Shown: positions 47,340 through 60,787 of the stretch, one piece after another | Layout of the letters: the number at the start of each line of letters is the position of its first letter | Position numbering within the stretch: position 1 is the stretch's first letter | Assembly: GCA_050084985.1 (NCBI GenBank) | Contig: JBITNC010000002.1 | Location: 7,812,001 to 7,876,000 of the forward strand | Direction: 5' to 3' | DNA: 64,000 bases | Source: Nageia nagi | Lineage: Eukaryota; Pinophyta | Notes under the pieces: model-generated | Database searches by the model: none | Seen by the model: the letters and a program-made list of their open reading frames with translations, nothing else | Told to the model about the DNA's origin: nothing | Translations under genes and position numbers: made by a program

Positions 47340-49424
47340 ATACCTTTAATATTTCAACAAATATCATTTCATTAGAAGGATTCAAGGTGGATCTTAAAAA
47401 ACTTAAATACATGTAGAATTGGTCTATTCCCAAATCCTTAAAGGGCTTGTATGAATTTCTTATATTGATGGGATATTATCAAAAGTATAATTGGTCTATT
47501 GATAGCCTTGCTTAAGAACAATACATTTAATTGGTCCTCCTAGGTTGAATCAACCTTTGATAGATTAGTTCTTCACTCCCATCTTAGCTATGCCTAATTT
47601 TTCAAATACCTTTTTCATCATGATTTATGCCTTTGGGATGGGAATCAACACAATCTTGATGTAGGAAGGAAGGTCATTGGTATTCATTAGTAAGGAACTT
47701 TTAGGGAAGAACTTAGTGAAGTACACTTATGAAAAGGAAATGTTAGCTATCATTCATGTTGTTCAAAGGTGGTGGTAGTACCTTATTGGGTGATATTTTA
47801 TTATTCTTATATACCACCATAGTCTAAAATACTTCTTGAAACAATGAATATCCATTCTAAAATAACAAAATTAGGTTACCAAGCTTTTGGGCTATGACTT
47901 TAAGATTGTGTATTGTAAAGGTAAGGAGAATATGGTTGTTGATGCCCTTTCTAGAAATTTTGAGGATTAGGAAATATTACAAAAACTTTCATTACCAATT
48001 CCATAATGGTTAGAACACATTAAACAAGTATGGATTCAAGACATTTCTAGTCCTGTACAAATTCAACAACTTAAGATAGACCCCACTAGTAAACCATAAT
48101 TCTCGAATGGAGTATTATGCTTCAAAGGTTGCATTGCACTTATTCTTACCTCATCTTATTGAGAAGAAATATTATAGGAAATACATGTTTCACCTTTAGT
48201 AGGGAACTTTTGGTTTCTCAAAACCTATAAGAGAGTGGCTAGATCCTTTTATTGGGTGGTAATGAAGTAGGATATCAAAAAGTTTATGGTAGAATGTGAT
48301 GCTTCTCAATGAAAAAAGGGTGAGACAATAGGCACACTAGAGTTGCTCCAACCACTTCCTATTCCAAATTGAACATGGATTGATATATCAATGGATTTTA
48401 TTGAGGGCCTCCCAAAGTCTCATGGGCAATCTATTATCATGGTGGTGGTAGATAAATTATTCAAATAAGTATATTTTTTCTCCTTTTCTCACCCATTTAA
48501 GGCTATAAATATGGCCCAATTATTCATTGATAATATTTTCAAGTTCCATGATATACCTTCCACCATAGTTAGTGATTGACACCTAGCCTTCACTAGAAAA
48601 TTTTGGCAAAAATTCTTTAATCTTCAAGGAACATAACTAAACATAAGTTCATCCTATCACCCTTAGATAGATGGCTAGATGGAAATTGTAAATAAGTGCT
48701 TGGATAATTACTTATGTTATTTTGCATCTTTTCAACTATTTCTTTAAGCCAAATATCTTTCTTTGGTAGAGTGATAGTATAACATATCATATCATATAGC
48801 TATTCATATGATCCGTTATGAAATATTATATAGTCAAACATAACCAGGTGTGGCCTCTTATGTTTTGGGTAGTACCAATATCTCGATGGTTGATAATGAA
48901 TTAATCATTTAGGAAGAAATCATTTTTATTCTTAAGGAAAATTTGCAAATTACTCAACATCACATGAAATAATAAGTCTATCAACATCAAGTGCAAATGG
49001 AATTCCATTAAGGGGATATGGTCTTCTTACGGATTCAACCATATCATCAAAAATATCTCAATAATAAAGAACCATAAAAATTAGCACCAAAGTTTTATGG
49101 ACCTTACAAAATTTTGCAATGCATTGGACCTATCGCATGCAAATTGGAGTTACCTAAGTCTTCCAAGTTTCATTTAGTATTTCATGTTTCCTTCTTAAAG
49201 ATGTTTTTGGTATCATAGGTGAAGGCTTAGACCTAGTTACTAGGGTTCACAAATGATAGTTCCATCAAGATAGAACCTAAAATAGTTTTAGAAAGGTGAA
49301 CCCATCAACTTAATAATCATACCATCACTAAAGTTCTTATATAATGGTGTGGCTTGGCACCTAAGGATGCGACATTGGAGATAGTGCATCAACTTCAATA
49401 GGAGTTTTCCAATTTTAAGTTTTG
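47340..49424 (+). pseudogene. pol: Element E pol fragment: RT end, RNase H, integrase, chromodomain-like
   Basis: A Ty3/gypsy chromovirus remnant. In order: RT C-terminus ISLEGFKVDLKKLKYM and SIPKSLKGLYEFLILMGYYQ (47350-47480); RNase H with YEKEMLAIIHVVQRWW and HSLKYFLKQ (about 47730-47850), ending in DALSRNFED; integrase with [15 protein letters not shown] (about 48370), the second catalytic Asp in IVSD (about 48565) and NISSSYHP (about 48640); the C-terminal FYGPYKILQCIGPIACKLEL (about 49090); and a chromodomain-like tail with KVLIxWCGLAPKDATLEIV. Many stops. The 5' LTR, gag, protease and most of RT are absent. Pol copied and inserted the element; this copy is dead. Confidence 0.9.
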
Positions 49425-49442
49425 AGCACAAAGCTTAAAATT

Positions 49443-49455
49443 CCAAGGGGGATGG
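49443..49455 (+). promoter_or_regulatory. Element E polypurine tract
   Basis: CCAAGGGGGATGG lies just upstream of the 3' LTR start. Confidence 0.8.
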
Positions 49456-49457
49456 TA

Positions 49458-49820
49458 TGTTAGGATCTCACATATTAACACTTAAGAATTACTTAAATAG
49501 TAGTTAGTATTAGTTAGGTATACTTATTAAGTGAATAGTCATTTGTTTTAAAATGAACAGTCACTTGTGATGACTATAAATATGTGCAAGATGGGATAGA
49601 TAAAGCATCAAGGAAAATATATTATCTTTGAAATTATAATAAGGAATACCCCTTGAAGTGGTATGAAATTCATATTGTGATCAATAAATTATTTCTATTA
49701 TATGATCTTTTTGATTGGGAATGGCATTACTCTATTTTGTTACTTACAAATAGTTCAATATTTCATATTTTTTTGCTATTTTTCATTAAAATATTATTTA
49801 TATCTTCAAGGTTCCTAACA
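49458..49820 (+). repeat. Element E 3' LTR (363 bp)
   Basis: Starts TGTTAGGATC and ends GTTCCTAACA, giving a perfect 8-bp terminal inverted repeat (TGTTAGGA/TCCTAACA). The short length suits Reina-like chromoviruses, which is an inference. No 5' partner was found in the window. Confidence 0.85.
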
Positions 49821-49829
49821 CATTTTGGT

Positions 49830-50643
49830 TGGATCAATTGGCATCCTTCATATTGATCTTGGTGCATGTTTTAGGAAGTGCATTACCTACATGATCAAAA
49901 AGGATCCAAATCTAAAATCTCTATCCTTATTACTCATTGGTAGTTTGTACTCTTAATCAATCTCTTGGAGTTGATTCAAATATATGTATGTTAAGTGATA
50001 GTTTTTTATGACTATTATTATGTCATCAATGAGATTCCTTTGAAAAAATATAAAAGAGGCTGATGTAACCTTGTAAATAATCTTCTATAAAATTATTTTG
50101 ACTACAACCCTCATCCTATGATCCATGATGACTTTGAATTTGAGATCCTTTCTATCCCTCTCATAAGTGAACAACTTCTTAATTACTTCATACTTCAGAT
50201 GTCGCACTAATTTTATCTGGTGTGAGTGATCTTCTCCCTACATTTGTAAACCCATAATAACATGTACAATCTTTAAATCTACCAAATAGAATTGATCTAA
50301 CCATAAAACATGATTGTGCTAGTGGCTATAAAGAATTTTGATTGTGCCTTTATCCTACAATGTTAAATCAATCATCTTCAATAGGTATTACAATCGTTAT
50401 ATCTTAATTCATTTTGTTGCTTCTTATAATAAATTAGCTAGGTTTTTCCTTATTCTATGAGCCATTGAAAGTTGAATTTATTAAAACATAACCTTCATGA
50501 TATACTATATCATCCATATCACATATAATAAGTATAGGATATTCATAAACTAATGGCCATATGGGGGCTCTTGATATAGTACTGAATCTTTTTTGGGAGT
50601 CATTTTTTTCTTGGATTCTTTTGTATAAATATTTTCCTTTCAT
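49830..50643 (-). pseudogene. Decayed reading frame, likely continuing below E
   Basis: The minus strand reads APIWPLVYEYPILIICDMDD (50455-50643), then in one main frame EVIKKLFTYERDRKDLKFKV, IYKVTSASFIFFQRNLIDDI and KLPMSNKDRDFRFGSFLIM, reaching the E LTR at 49820. The protein-like character stops at the LTR and resumes near 46780, so this and 43565-46780 may be one gene split by E. Family not recognised. Confidence 0.42.
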
Positions 50644-50649
50644 TTCCTT

Positions 50650-52449
50650 CTTCTTCTTCCTTCCTTATGATTTTGCAAAGGTGAATTTTCAATTTTATTT
50701 GTAGTTTGGTTTTATATCTAATGAGTTTTTCCAATGGTGCAAATTATAAAGCTTACCATTTTGGGTACCATCAACAATTAAATGGGGGGATTATTTTATT
50801 TTTTGATGTATCATTTAATACAAGTACCTAGTTGGTTATTTTATTTAATGATGGTATACTTACCACATGTTAAAGGCTTTGAAATATATTCCTTGGTCCA
50901 ATATTCGGTGTTAATTGCATGGTAAATGATGTGTTTATAATTAATATGGTTATAAAATGGTTTTACCAATTTCAATAAATTTCTCAAGCAAAACCACATG
51001 GTGTTCTTCCCAACTTAATGAGATGTGTTTGGCAATAATGTATCTTTGGTTTTTATTAGTTATGTGAGCATAGTGTTAGTGATTCAATATTTAGCTTATT
51101 AAAAAATTTAATAATGTGGATCCAATGTTATTTTAAATATTTGGGATGATTTCAATATTATATCCATCAATTTTAATGTAAGCGAGTTTCAATTGTAGAA
51201 GAGTGATGATAACTAAGTCATTGATAGGATTTGGTTCATTAGAATTTTGACCTATATATGGGGATGAGATTATATATAAGATCATGGTTGGTGCATTGAT
51301 TGATCCTTATGTATTTGATGTGACCTATGTATTACTTGGATTCTTCCATGGCATGAATTTTGATAATTTAGGGAGGTTTGGTGTGGTGGTATTGATTCCT
51401 TCCTTTGTATTAATGGAGACTAATTCTATGAGTATTGCATGGTGGGATCTCCCTTCCTCATGTAAATGGCCTTGTATTCAATTTGTTATAGCATTGGACT
51501 ATAATTGGCCCTATAGTTTCAATCATCCTCATAGTAAAAGAGCTCATTAGAGATAAAATATGTAATGCTCTAAGTAGTCAATAGTTGGTGTATTAGTTCT
51601 TGTGTGAATTGCATTGAATACTAGATTTTTCCCATTTTGTAAATTCATGGCTGATTTTTTGAAGGGCCATAATGTGTATTTTTTAGATATAGTAATATTT
51701 TGTAGTTTTTGATTTTTCTTTTATGTGTGATCACTTCCTTGGTAACTTGTGATCAGTTTAACATGAATATAATGCTTTTGTTCTTATTATTTTTGGGATC
51801 CCATTAGTGTTTAATTGAAATTTGTGTTAGAACCTTGGGTCTCGTGTATCTCTCACCTACCCAAAACCTAAGTTTCATATACAAATTTTGTATTCATGAG
51901 AAATATTCTTTATATGTTTTTATTTTAAGGAATGAGTTTTAGCAAATTCATATTGTATCACACTAGATGTTTTTTAGTATTCATAATGATATTTTGCATC
52001 TAGGATTTGGACTTTTAGAGTCCCTTTACCTAACAAATAACATTTAATGCTTATATATTATTATGTTAGGTGATAACCCTATGTTTTAATTAGTTAACAT
52101 CATCATTACAAGGTATGTGATTCTTTAATATATGATAGTTACATAGCCTTAATAAGTCCCCAAGGGGATACCATATTCGTTAATGCTTTGACTCATTTTT
52201 AGGAGGTCTCAAGACTGAATCTCATTAGTTGTTCTATTCTATTGTAGTTTGGCTATTATTTTTCTGCAATTGTACTAATATCCATAGTCACCAAGTGGAT
52301 AGGTAGAGACATTAAAATTTTATTTTATTGGTGACTTTGAGAGGGTTTCTATAATAGTTTTCCTCATGATTATACCAAAAAAATTATAGCCTTGATGAAT
52401 AGTACCATATAACATGGTTAATTGACTTATTCCTTATCCTTTGATGCCA
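50650..52449. other. No gene recognised
   Basis: 1.8 kb between the decayed frame and element A pol. The 88-codon + frame at 51284-51550 has no known domain. This is where a 3' end of element A might lie, but no LTR pair could be identified. Confidence 0.5.
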
Positions 52450-54990
52450 AATAAAATATATGGTCCTAACCATCTCATCCTTAACTTACCTGACCTATGC
52501 ATATAATGGCCATCATATAATAAGATATAATCTCCAACCTAAAATATGTTTAATGACTATCATATAATAAGATATAATCTCCAACCTAAAATATGTTTTT
52601 CTTTATGTGGATATCATGCCATGATTTTTAGAATTTTTTCTCTTGTGTCTAGTTATACCTTTCCATTAGATATTTATCATAAAGTATATTGATTTCTATG
52701 AGTCTATCATTTAGACATTGTTTATCATCCAACCTAGTCTCTATGGTGATTTAAAGGGAAGAAACTTGGTATTCCAAAGGTAGTATGATATTTATATTAT
52801 AAACTAGATCAAAGGGGGTTCAATTAGTAAGTCTTTTGTATGTTGTTCAAAAAGCCCATTGTACAACATGTATCTTATCCTTCCAATCTAATTTGTTAAT
52901 GGTAACAATTTTAGTTAAAATTATTTTTGAGATTTTTATTTAAAGCTTCAATTGCTCCATTTTCTTGAGGGTGATAGGCTGATATTTGATCATTTTTAAT
53001 GATAAATTTACTTAAAATTTATTTAATAGTATTTTTCATGAAGTGTTTGCCTTGGCCACGGATGATTTCCTTTTGGCATCCAAACATTATGTTAATATAT
53101 TTATATAGGAACTTAGCATTATTTTATGTGGTACAATCCTTAGTTGGTATAGATTTGGCCCATAGGGTTTAATTATTTAATTTTTATAATAATTTATCTA
53201 GCACCTATGTGTCATCCTAATAATGAAATCTATCCTACAAAATCAATCGCCCATTTCTGAAAGGGTAAAATAGGTAGGACTAGTTGTAGTGGAATTTCAT
53301 ATCTAGCTTATGGTTTTCTAATCCTTTAACATTATCATAACTATGAGTAAATATTTTAGCATATTTATTAAGTGTAGGATATTATATGATTTCTTGCATC
53401 ACCCTTTTACTTGTTAGCTCATCATTGTAGTGGCATCCTACCATTAGAGTATGTGCTTCTCTATGGATGTCTTATCATTTATATCCTAAAATAACTTATC
53501 TCATAACTTCATCTAACCTAATTTTATATAATTTTCCAAGTATATGGGATGGCTTGAATTAATATTTTGTTTCATCCTTTGGTGATGATTCCATCGAGGA
53601 ATTATCCTAATGATAAGAATGCAACTACATCTTTCAATTCATCAAAGAGTTATTTTGATCTATAATAAGTCTTCCTTGGTAAATAGTCTTCAACTTTAGA
53701 GATTTTTTAATGTTCTATTCATTACAGCATATTAGGAATATGGTTTAAATTATCATGTTTGATGATTCCTTTAAATATAAACTCTTATAAAAGGATCATT
53801 TATCGATAGATTAATCATTGAATAATGGGTTTTTTCAAAAGATAATGTATGGCTTCATGATATGTAAAGAAAGATAGAGTTGCCACTAAAATATAATGGA
53901 AAAAAATTTGTAAAGCATATACCATTGTTAATTCTTCTTCTACCATTGTATAATTTTTATCAAAGTCCACACTCATTCAACTAGTGAAGTAAATAGGGTG
54001 ATCGATATTTCTTTCACTAGTTGGGCTAATACAACACCAATGATGATGATATTAGGATAGACATGCACATGAAATTATTTACTTCAATCTAAAAAATAAG
54101 TATGGAGGCTTTGTATAATTTTGATTTGAATAGTTCAAAATTTTCTTGGCATTATGGTGACTAATAAAATTATTGATCTTTTTGATCAAATCATCAATTG
54201 GTGCAGTAAAGATAGTGTAGTTCTTAATGAATTTTTTATAATATCCAATTGAAAATATGCTTATTTTACTAATATTCAAGATGGTATATTAAGTATTGTT
54301 TCTACTATAGCATGATCAACCATCAAACCTTCTTTGCATATTATATGTCCTAGTAGAACTCCATATGGTGTTGCAAAGAAGCATTCATTCAAGTAAAGTG
54401 TGATTTTTAATTAGTGAAATTATTCAAACATCAATTTAAGGTCTTGTATATATTTATTGATAAGTCCAAATACTATTCAATCATTAACATAAAATTTGAT
54501 AAAATTATGTATGAAGTCTTTAAAGGTGTTTACCATAATTCACAAAAATATTGTTGGTGTATTTTTTAATCCAAATAGCATAATGATGTGCATACAGTAT
54601 CCCAATTCTATAGTGAAAGTTATTTTTGGACAATCTTCTTATCTGATTTTAACTTGATGATATCCAAAGAATCTATTAGTAAAATAATATACATCTTATC
54701 TTGCCACATTTTTCAAGTATTTCTTTGATGAAAGGGGTGGGGAACGGTTCATGTTAACATTCTTTGTTTAATTCTCTAAAATTTATTCAGATCTAAATTT
54801 TATCCATATTTTTGTATTTTACCACCATTAAGTTTATCTAGTTAGTATTTTCAAGTGGAAATATGATCCTATCATCCAACATCTTATTGATACCTTTTTG
54901 TACTTTATGTTTCATATTTGGATGAATAATATGTAAGATCATTGTTTCCTAGGTTTGTAGTTTGGTTTTAGCTAGATTTACATTATTCCT
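52450..54990 (-). pseudogene. pol: Element A pol: RT, RNase H and integrase of Ty3/gypsy
   Basis: Reading down the minus strand: the RT entry region ending KMLDDRIIFPLENTN (about 54850-54890); INFRELNKECQHEPFPTPF (about 54750-54800); FGYHQVKI; the active-site box YVND at 54480-54491 in place of YVDD; and KITLYLNECFFATPYGVLL followed by GHIICKEGLMVD. Then come GYYKKFIKNYTIFTAPIDDL (54079-54279), RNase H with KNYTMVEEELTMVYALQ and HEAIHYLLKKP (about 53820-54010), integrase with FQKWAIDFVG (about 53233-53262), and a C-terminal part with VGDYILLYDGH (about 52506-52540) and HRSGKLRMRWLGPYIL (52459-52500). Frames shift repeatedly and stops are frequent. The RT Asp-to-Asn change is one transition. 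Confidence 0.9.
52512..52606. repeat. 47-bp tandem duplication in element A integrase
   Basis: CATATAATAAGATATAATCT starts at 52514 and again at 52561. The 47-bp step is not a multiple of three and adds a frameshift to an already dead gene. Confidence 0.9.
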
Positions 54991-57133
54991 AATTCTTCTT
55001 TTATCCTTTTTATTTAGTATAATATTTTGGAAATAGTTCTTGGTATTCAATTAAAACTTTAGCAATTTTGTTGAGTACTTCTTCACTCCAGTAGTCACCA
55101 AGTTTTGCTATTTTGGGTTTCTCAAGAGAACCAATATTGATTTATCAAATTTGAAGTGCTTGATTATAAGGTGTAACTCTATCTTTTTGATAATAATTAT
55201 TCTACTACCTTCACCTACCTCATATTTCAATTTTTCTAATTTTTTTCTAGATTTATATCAATTGGATCATCTTTCTTTTTAGTTTTTATCATGATGGAGA
55301 TAGGTAATCTATTCATTTATTAGTGTTACTTAAAGGTACCTCTGAGAGAAATCATTATATTTATAATTGGTTTTTTTATTGAACATAAATAATATATTTA
55401 TGATTGTTATGATGCCCTTTCAAATATTCATATCACTACTATAGAATGAAAAAATTATAATAAAATTAGTTTGTAGTTTGTTCCAATCACCAGTTTCTCA
55501 TCGAAGTTCCTATTTTATATGTACCAATATCTTGGAATAGGGTCTAGTGTCCAATAAAATAGTTGTATCCACTCCAAGGGTATAAAAAATATTTTGATTC
55601 CAATGAGTTATGAATTGTTCAATGTGGACTAAAGGATTCACATTGCCATGATATATGTTTTGTGGAATTTTATTTTTGTTTAGAGTGGGAAATTAAAGTT
55701 TTGAGCATTAAGTAATCTCATCCCATTTATTAAGGCATGTTTTATGGGTATTATACCATTGAGTAGGAGTCACTAAAAATATATTATCTAATGCCTATAT
55801 CCTACTAAATTCCCATTGAAATATGTGATCCATTTATTGTATGTATTTATCAAGTTCTATCATACCTTGAAACTTTGGTAAAGTTACTAGATACCCCCTA
55901 TAAAAATAGCAAATATGTATCAGGTAATTGTATATGCTCTTATATTTATCACCTTATATTTTATAGAGTTCCATAATAATTTTATAAGTTCTAAGTCTTC
56001 TTTAGATTCATCACTATGGAATTCCAATTTACCATCATCAATAGGATTCATATAATTTATGAATCCATTGAATTATTTTATCAAAGTCATATTACAAAGT
56101 TCCTTCATTCTTCAAGAATTGTTATCTCCAAAGGGACAACTACTAGTACAAAAATAGGGATAGTCAATATATGCATGTTTTACTCCCTTATATAATGGAA
56201 AGTAGGCTTGGATTTTATCATTGAAAATGACCATTTGTTGGGTCTTATTGTTAAATACTCCTCCATTATTGATGAACCATTCCAAATCTAGTATGTTAAG
56301 TGTAATTCAAAATATTATTAGCCATATCATAAATCAAAATAAATATTTGACTCAATTACCATAAATGATATTGTGGAATCTTTAAAAATTCCTTGATGTT
56401 GGATTAATGTACCATTCACCATGGCAAAACTTTGGGTAACTAGTTGTAGATGTGGGCATCCTAGTTTCTACCATGTTGTAGTAGGTATAAAATTAATGTC
56501 TTCACATAAATCAATCATAATTTTTTTGTAAAAGTTTCCATTAATTTTAGAATGGACCATAATAGGTCATATTTTCTATTATTTTTTTATTTTTAGTGGT
56601 GCAAACATTTTGAACACCTTGTTCATATTTTTCTAATTTATAGCAAATTTATTTAGTTTCACCATAAAGTTTTCTTCTTATACTAAAGTACATTATTCTT
56701 TTAATAGTTTGATTTCTTAATTAGTTAAAGTATATGGAGTATTTATTTTTGTTATTATTTTTTATTTATGGAGGGTTTCTATTAATTCATTATCTATTTT
56801 TATCATGTCATAGTGTTTGTGAGGATATGGATATTTTTATCATCATATATTTTTTGAATAAAAAGTTCTTCACACCTAACTTTCTTGGTTTTGGACCTCA
56901 TCATGATGTTTTTTATTGGTTAGGAATCTTGTATTTTGTGATATATAGGGGTTTCATTGTTGAATTCCCTTTCATTAAACTATTACATCCTAAAGTACTT
57001 TAAGAGCTTTTTTGAAGGTTTCAACTAGTAACTGCTAATGGTACCCATCTAATCATATTGATGTTAGGTGGAGGATAAGGAGGAGAATTAGCTATTTGTA
57101 ATTGATATATCTATTATTTTTCCACCATGTCAG
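54991..57133 (-). other. Element A region between gag and RT
   Basis: Expected to contain the protease. A minus-strand stretch near 55540-55600 reads LGVDTTILLDTRPYSKILVH, where 'ILLDTR' might be a worn aspartic-protease site (DTG), but I could not confirm flanking protease motifs. Confidence 0.4.
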
Positions 57134-60100
57134 CTAATAAATTTGCATATTCCTAATATCTACCATCATTATGTAGATGATAATAGTAGCATTTGACATA
57201 GGGTCATGGCTATGGGTAGTCATACTATAGGTATGATAGGTCATTATAATTATAACATATGATTCCTTTTCCTTGTTCCCATCCTTGGTTATTATATCTA
57301 CCTTTGTATCCTCCTCTTCCCTAACCATTTTCTTTTCCATTGTAATATTATTTTATTGAATTAATAAAATTCTATGTATTTTTATTATTAGTTAATATCT
57401 AGGCCATTGCAGCCAAATGGACATATGTGATACCTTCATCATTCACAAAGGAAAGAGGGTGGATCATTCAATTTTATGATATAAAGGTTGATATTATTGT
57501 TGGATATCAAAACCTCTATGGTTATTTTGAATATATGATTTGATATCTTCTAAAAAACCTTTCCCTCTATAGTGTTCTATCCAAATTTTTGATGATATGC
57601 AAGTTTGAAAACTAGTACTAAGGATACCAAGCATACCTCTCTATTATTCCATTTCCATTGTGTAGTTTTATGTGGTATGTGTGCCCATCATTCAATAAAT
57701 TTGATAATATTATGAAGTGTATTTCATAAAGATGGGGTATTCATTAGTGATGTGTTTGTTGGTGCATAGATGGTACCAAACTTCTCTTTGCAATATTATT
57801 GTACATTGGCTTGTATAATAGCATTCATCAATGATTGCATAAGCTTCTCAATTTTCCATTCTACTTATTAGCTAACAAAATTTAATCCTTTTAATCACCA
57901 AGGTTGAGATTCAATTTCTAAAATTGTTTGTACTACATCTATGTAACTTGGATATGTTTCCTCCATGGATATTCTTATGTTAGGTTTTAATATAGTGATA
58001 AATGATTTAATTTTCTATTTTTTTATCATGAGTTCTTATAATCATCATTGCATTACTTTTAATATTTTATCAAATTCTTGAATAGTTTACTAATTTCCCT
58101 ATCTAATTTCTCTCATTTTACTAATGTTTTCCATTCTAGCTTCTGCAAAATGATATTCCTCTTCAAAGGCATCATGAATCTTCACTTGCATTCTAGTACC
58201 CTAATTTGATGATATCTTTTTTAATTTCATTAGCCACTATAATACTTCATTTTTAAGTATAGATTTAAAGTCATATATTTTAACATTTTTTGTTGTTAAC
58301 ATATCTTCTAGCTCATTCATTTTTACTATGAGTAAGTTTTCCTTAGCATCTTATGTGCCCTTGTGAAAGATCAGTAACTTGTATGTTGATGCAATATCTA
58401 CCATATTTTATCATGCCTAATGTCATCAAGTCTATGGTCTATCCTTATGTGATTTCCCTCCTCTTTGTTGATGTTTATTCCCTTCCTTAGGTTGGTCTCT
58501 CCTTAAATTAATATCAAAATAATATTCTCCAATTACCTTGAATATGTTCTTAAACTTGATTTTATTATTCTTAAATTCTTATATTATTCTAAGTTGTGTA
58601 TCGATAGTGATTGTTCACCTTTTTAGTAGGTTGTTTCTCAACTTGTCAAAATACATGGAAGGTGGGGAGGGCCCAAAATTGAATGAGGTTACATACTATT
58701 ATTTTATCTTATTCATTAGGTTCTTTCCTCCTTAAGCATCCATAAGTCTATTTTTTGGATTGTTGAAGATAACTTGTTGTACTTGTAGAGTACATAGCAT
58801 CTTTTCCTCTGAACAGGATGGATTCCTAGTGTTTCCAATCTATTTAGTTCTTTTTCTAGTTATTATTTCTATTAGGGGTAACTTACTCTATTCTAACAAT
58901 ATATCTAGGATACTTTGAGTGTTCTCTTATCCTTCTTTTACTCCAACTCCTACATTTACAAGTGTCTCTCCTACTCCTACTCTTACTCCGTATCTATCTT
59001 ATCATCTCAAGTTTATTCAGTTCTATTCTAATATTTGACTCTATCCATATTTATTTATTTTCTTGGTTCTATCTATTCATTATATTTCTTAGTACATGAT
59101 ACTCTAATGGGTTATAATTTCATGGATTCTTCTAACATATCTCTAATTTCTTCAATTAATCCTTCTAAATTTAATATTATCTTATCTTGAGTCTCCTCTA
59201 GGGCATCCTTGGTACTTTTCTCTCAATTTTTGACTTTTTTTCTAATGGGGTACTTACCATTTCATGTCTTTCCCACTCTTATTACCAATTTTCATCCATT
59301 TTATGTCTTGCTCAAATTGGATGTAATTAGTATTAATTATTAGTTAGTTATTTTCCAAGGTACCAAACAGTAGTTCCTCAAGGTTCCTTTCTATTTTTTA
59401 TGATGTTAATACTAATTCCTTTTTTCTCACTTATCCTTCTCCTATGATTGTCCCTATTCTAACATCTTCCTCTAATTTTGAATTTCCTAGTGAATCTTGG
59501 ATTTTTGATGTCCTACCCCCATTGAATTATTCATTTGTTCTAAATCACTACTTTATTTTCTAGTTATTATTTTTCTAATTTGGTCTATTATTTCTAATTT
59601 TCCCTAGATATCAAATCTAATAGCTAGCAAACTTACAAATTCCCTAAAGAGGTATTGTAAATTTTTAATTATCTCTCTTGCTTTGGTTCATCATCTCCTT
59701 TTTCCTCCAAATCTTCATTTTTAATTATCTCTCTTGCTTTGATTCATCATCTCCTTTTTCCTCCAAATCTTCATTTTTTATTCTTCCTCACTCTTTTCTT
59801 CTTCCTCTTCAATCTATTGATATGACTCATTATCATCTCTTATGTATTTTCTTTCATTTATCATAGGTTCAAACTTTGTGTCATTTTCAAATGCTAATTC
59901 TAACTTCCTCTTCTCTCTCTCCCTCCAACTCTTATCATAAAACATATTTTGACATCTTATTTCATCATTCCTTTATTTCTCTCTTTTCTTATTTTTGGCT
60001 AACTCTTCATTTCTTCTATCCTTTTATCCTTTAATTATGGCTCTAATCTATCAAATCCTAAGTTCCTATTAATATTATACATCTTTTCTTCTATCTCCCA

Positions 60101-60754
60101 TAGTACCTCTTTCCTTTATAATCCCATTTTTTAGAACCATTACATTCCCATCTCATTCTAATGCATTTTTATGATCCCCTAATTATCTTTTAACTATTCC
60201 TTATTCTCTTCTGGACATACCTCCCTACCTCCTAATGCTTCCCCCCCTTTTTACGAGTAGGAGAGAACATCAGGAGTGGCTCCTTGCTTAATTAGATAGG
60301 ATTTACAAATTTTATATAGATATTTGATAAATATTCTCCTTGGTCCTATGAGTAAATCATCTTTACTAGCATTCCAAGATACATGATCCTATAAGCAAAA
60401 CTTGGTAATATAGGTATCTATCATATGTTGGACCCATTTGTTAACTTTTAGAGACTAATGTTTTTTATTTTGAATCAACTGAAGTAATTTTTTATTCTAC
60501 TTAATTTCAAGAATTTGAATTTGGTTAGAAAATTCTAGTTATCTAACAATCCAATTATAAAATAATTATAAGAATTCTACCCAAAAATAATCATCATTTC
60601 GATCACCTGAGATGATATATATTATTTTTATTTTGCTAAATCTTGTTGTTTCTTTCACCCACTTCTCAAACAATTTGATTTGTTTAGAGAACCAATTTTT
60701 GACAAATCTATTTGATAGTTTCAAGAGTTTTCTCTTGAACTCATCTTTTAACAT
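57134..60754 (-). pseudogene. gag: Element A gag-like region with degenerate zinc knuckle
   Basis: From 60754 the translation reads KDEFKRKLLKLSNRFVKNWF (to 60566). It is followed by basic and acidic pieces such as KVNKWVQHMIDTYITKFCL, QGATPDVLSYS and ALGGREVCPEENKE (about 60180-60470), and by a Glu/Lys-rich coiled-coil stretch coded by the C/T-rich + strand at 59330-60200. Near its end (about 57215-57263) ICYNYNDLSYL is followed by a stop and YDYP, matching C-x2-C-x4-H-x4-C with both later Cys and the His replaced by Tyr, each one transition. Position upstream of pol and the zinc-knuckle trace support a Gag role. Boundaries are uncertain. Confidence 0.6.
59661..59772. repeat. 56-bp tandem duplication
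   Basis: Two units (59661-59716 and 59717-59772) beginning ATTTTTAATTATCTCTCTTG differ at one position (GGTTCA/GATTCA), so the duplication is recent relative to its surroundings. Confidence 0.93.
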
Positions 60755-60787
60755 TCCATGGTATTATTTACCTCAATTTTTAGGTAT

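Noticed and set aside
52450-60754. Endogenous pararetrovirus (caulimovirid) instead of gypsy for A
   Set aside because: Integrase motifs (FQKWAIDFVG and the GDYILLYD C-terminal region) are present after RNase H, as in Ty3/gypsy; caulimovirids lack integrase and no movement-protein motif was seen.
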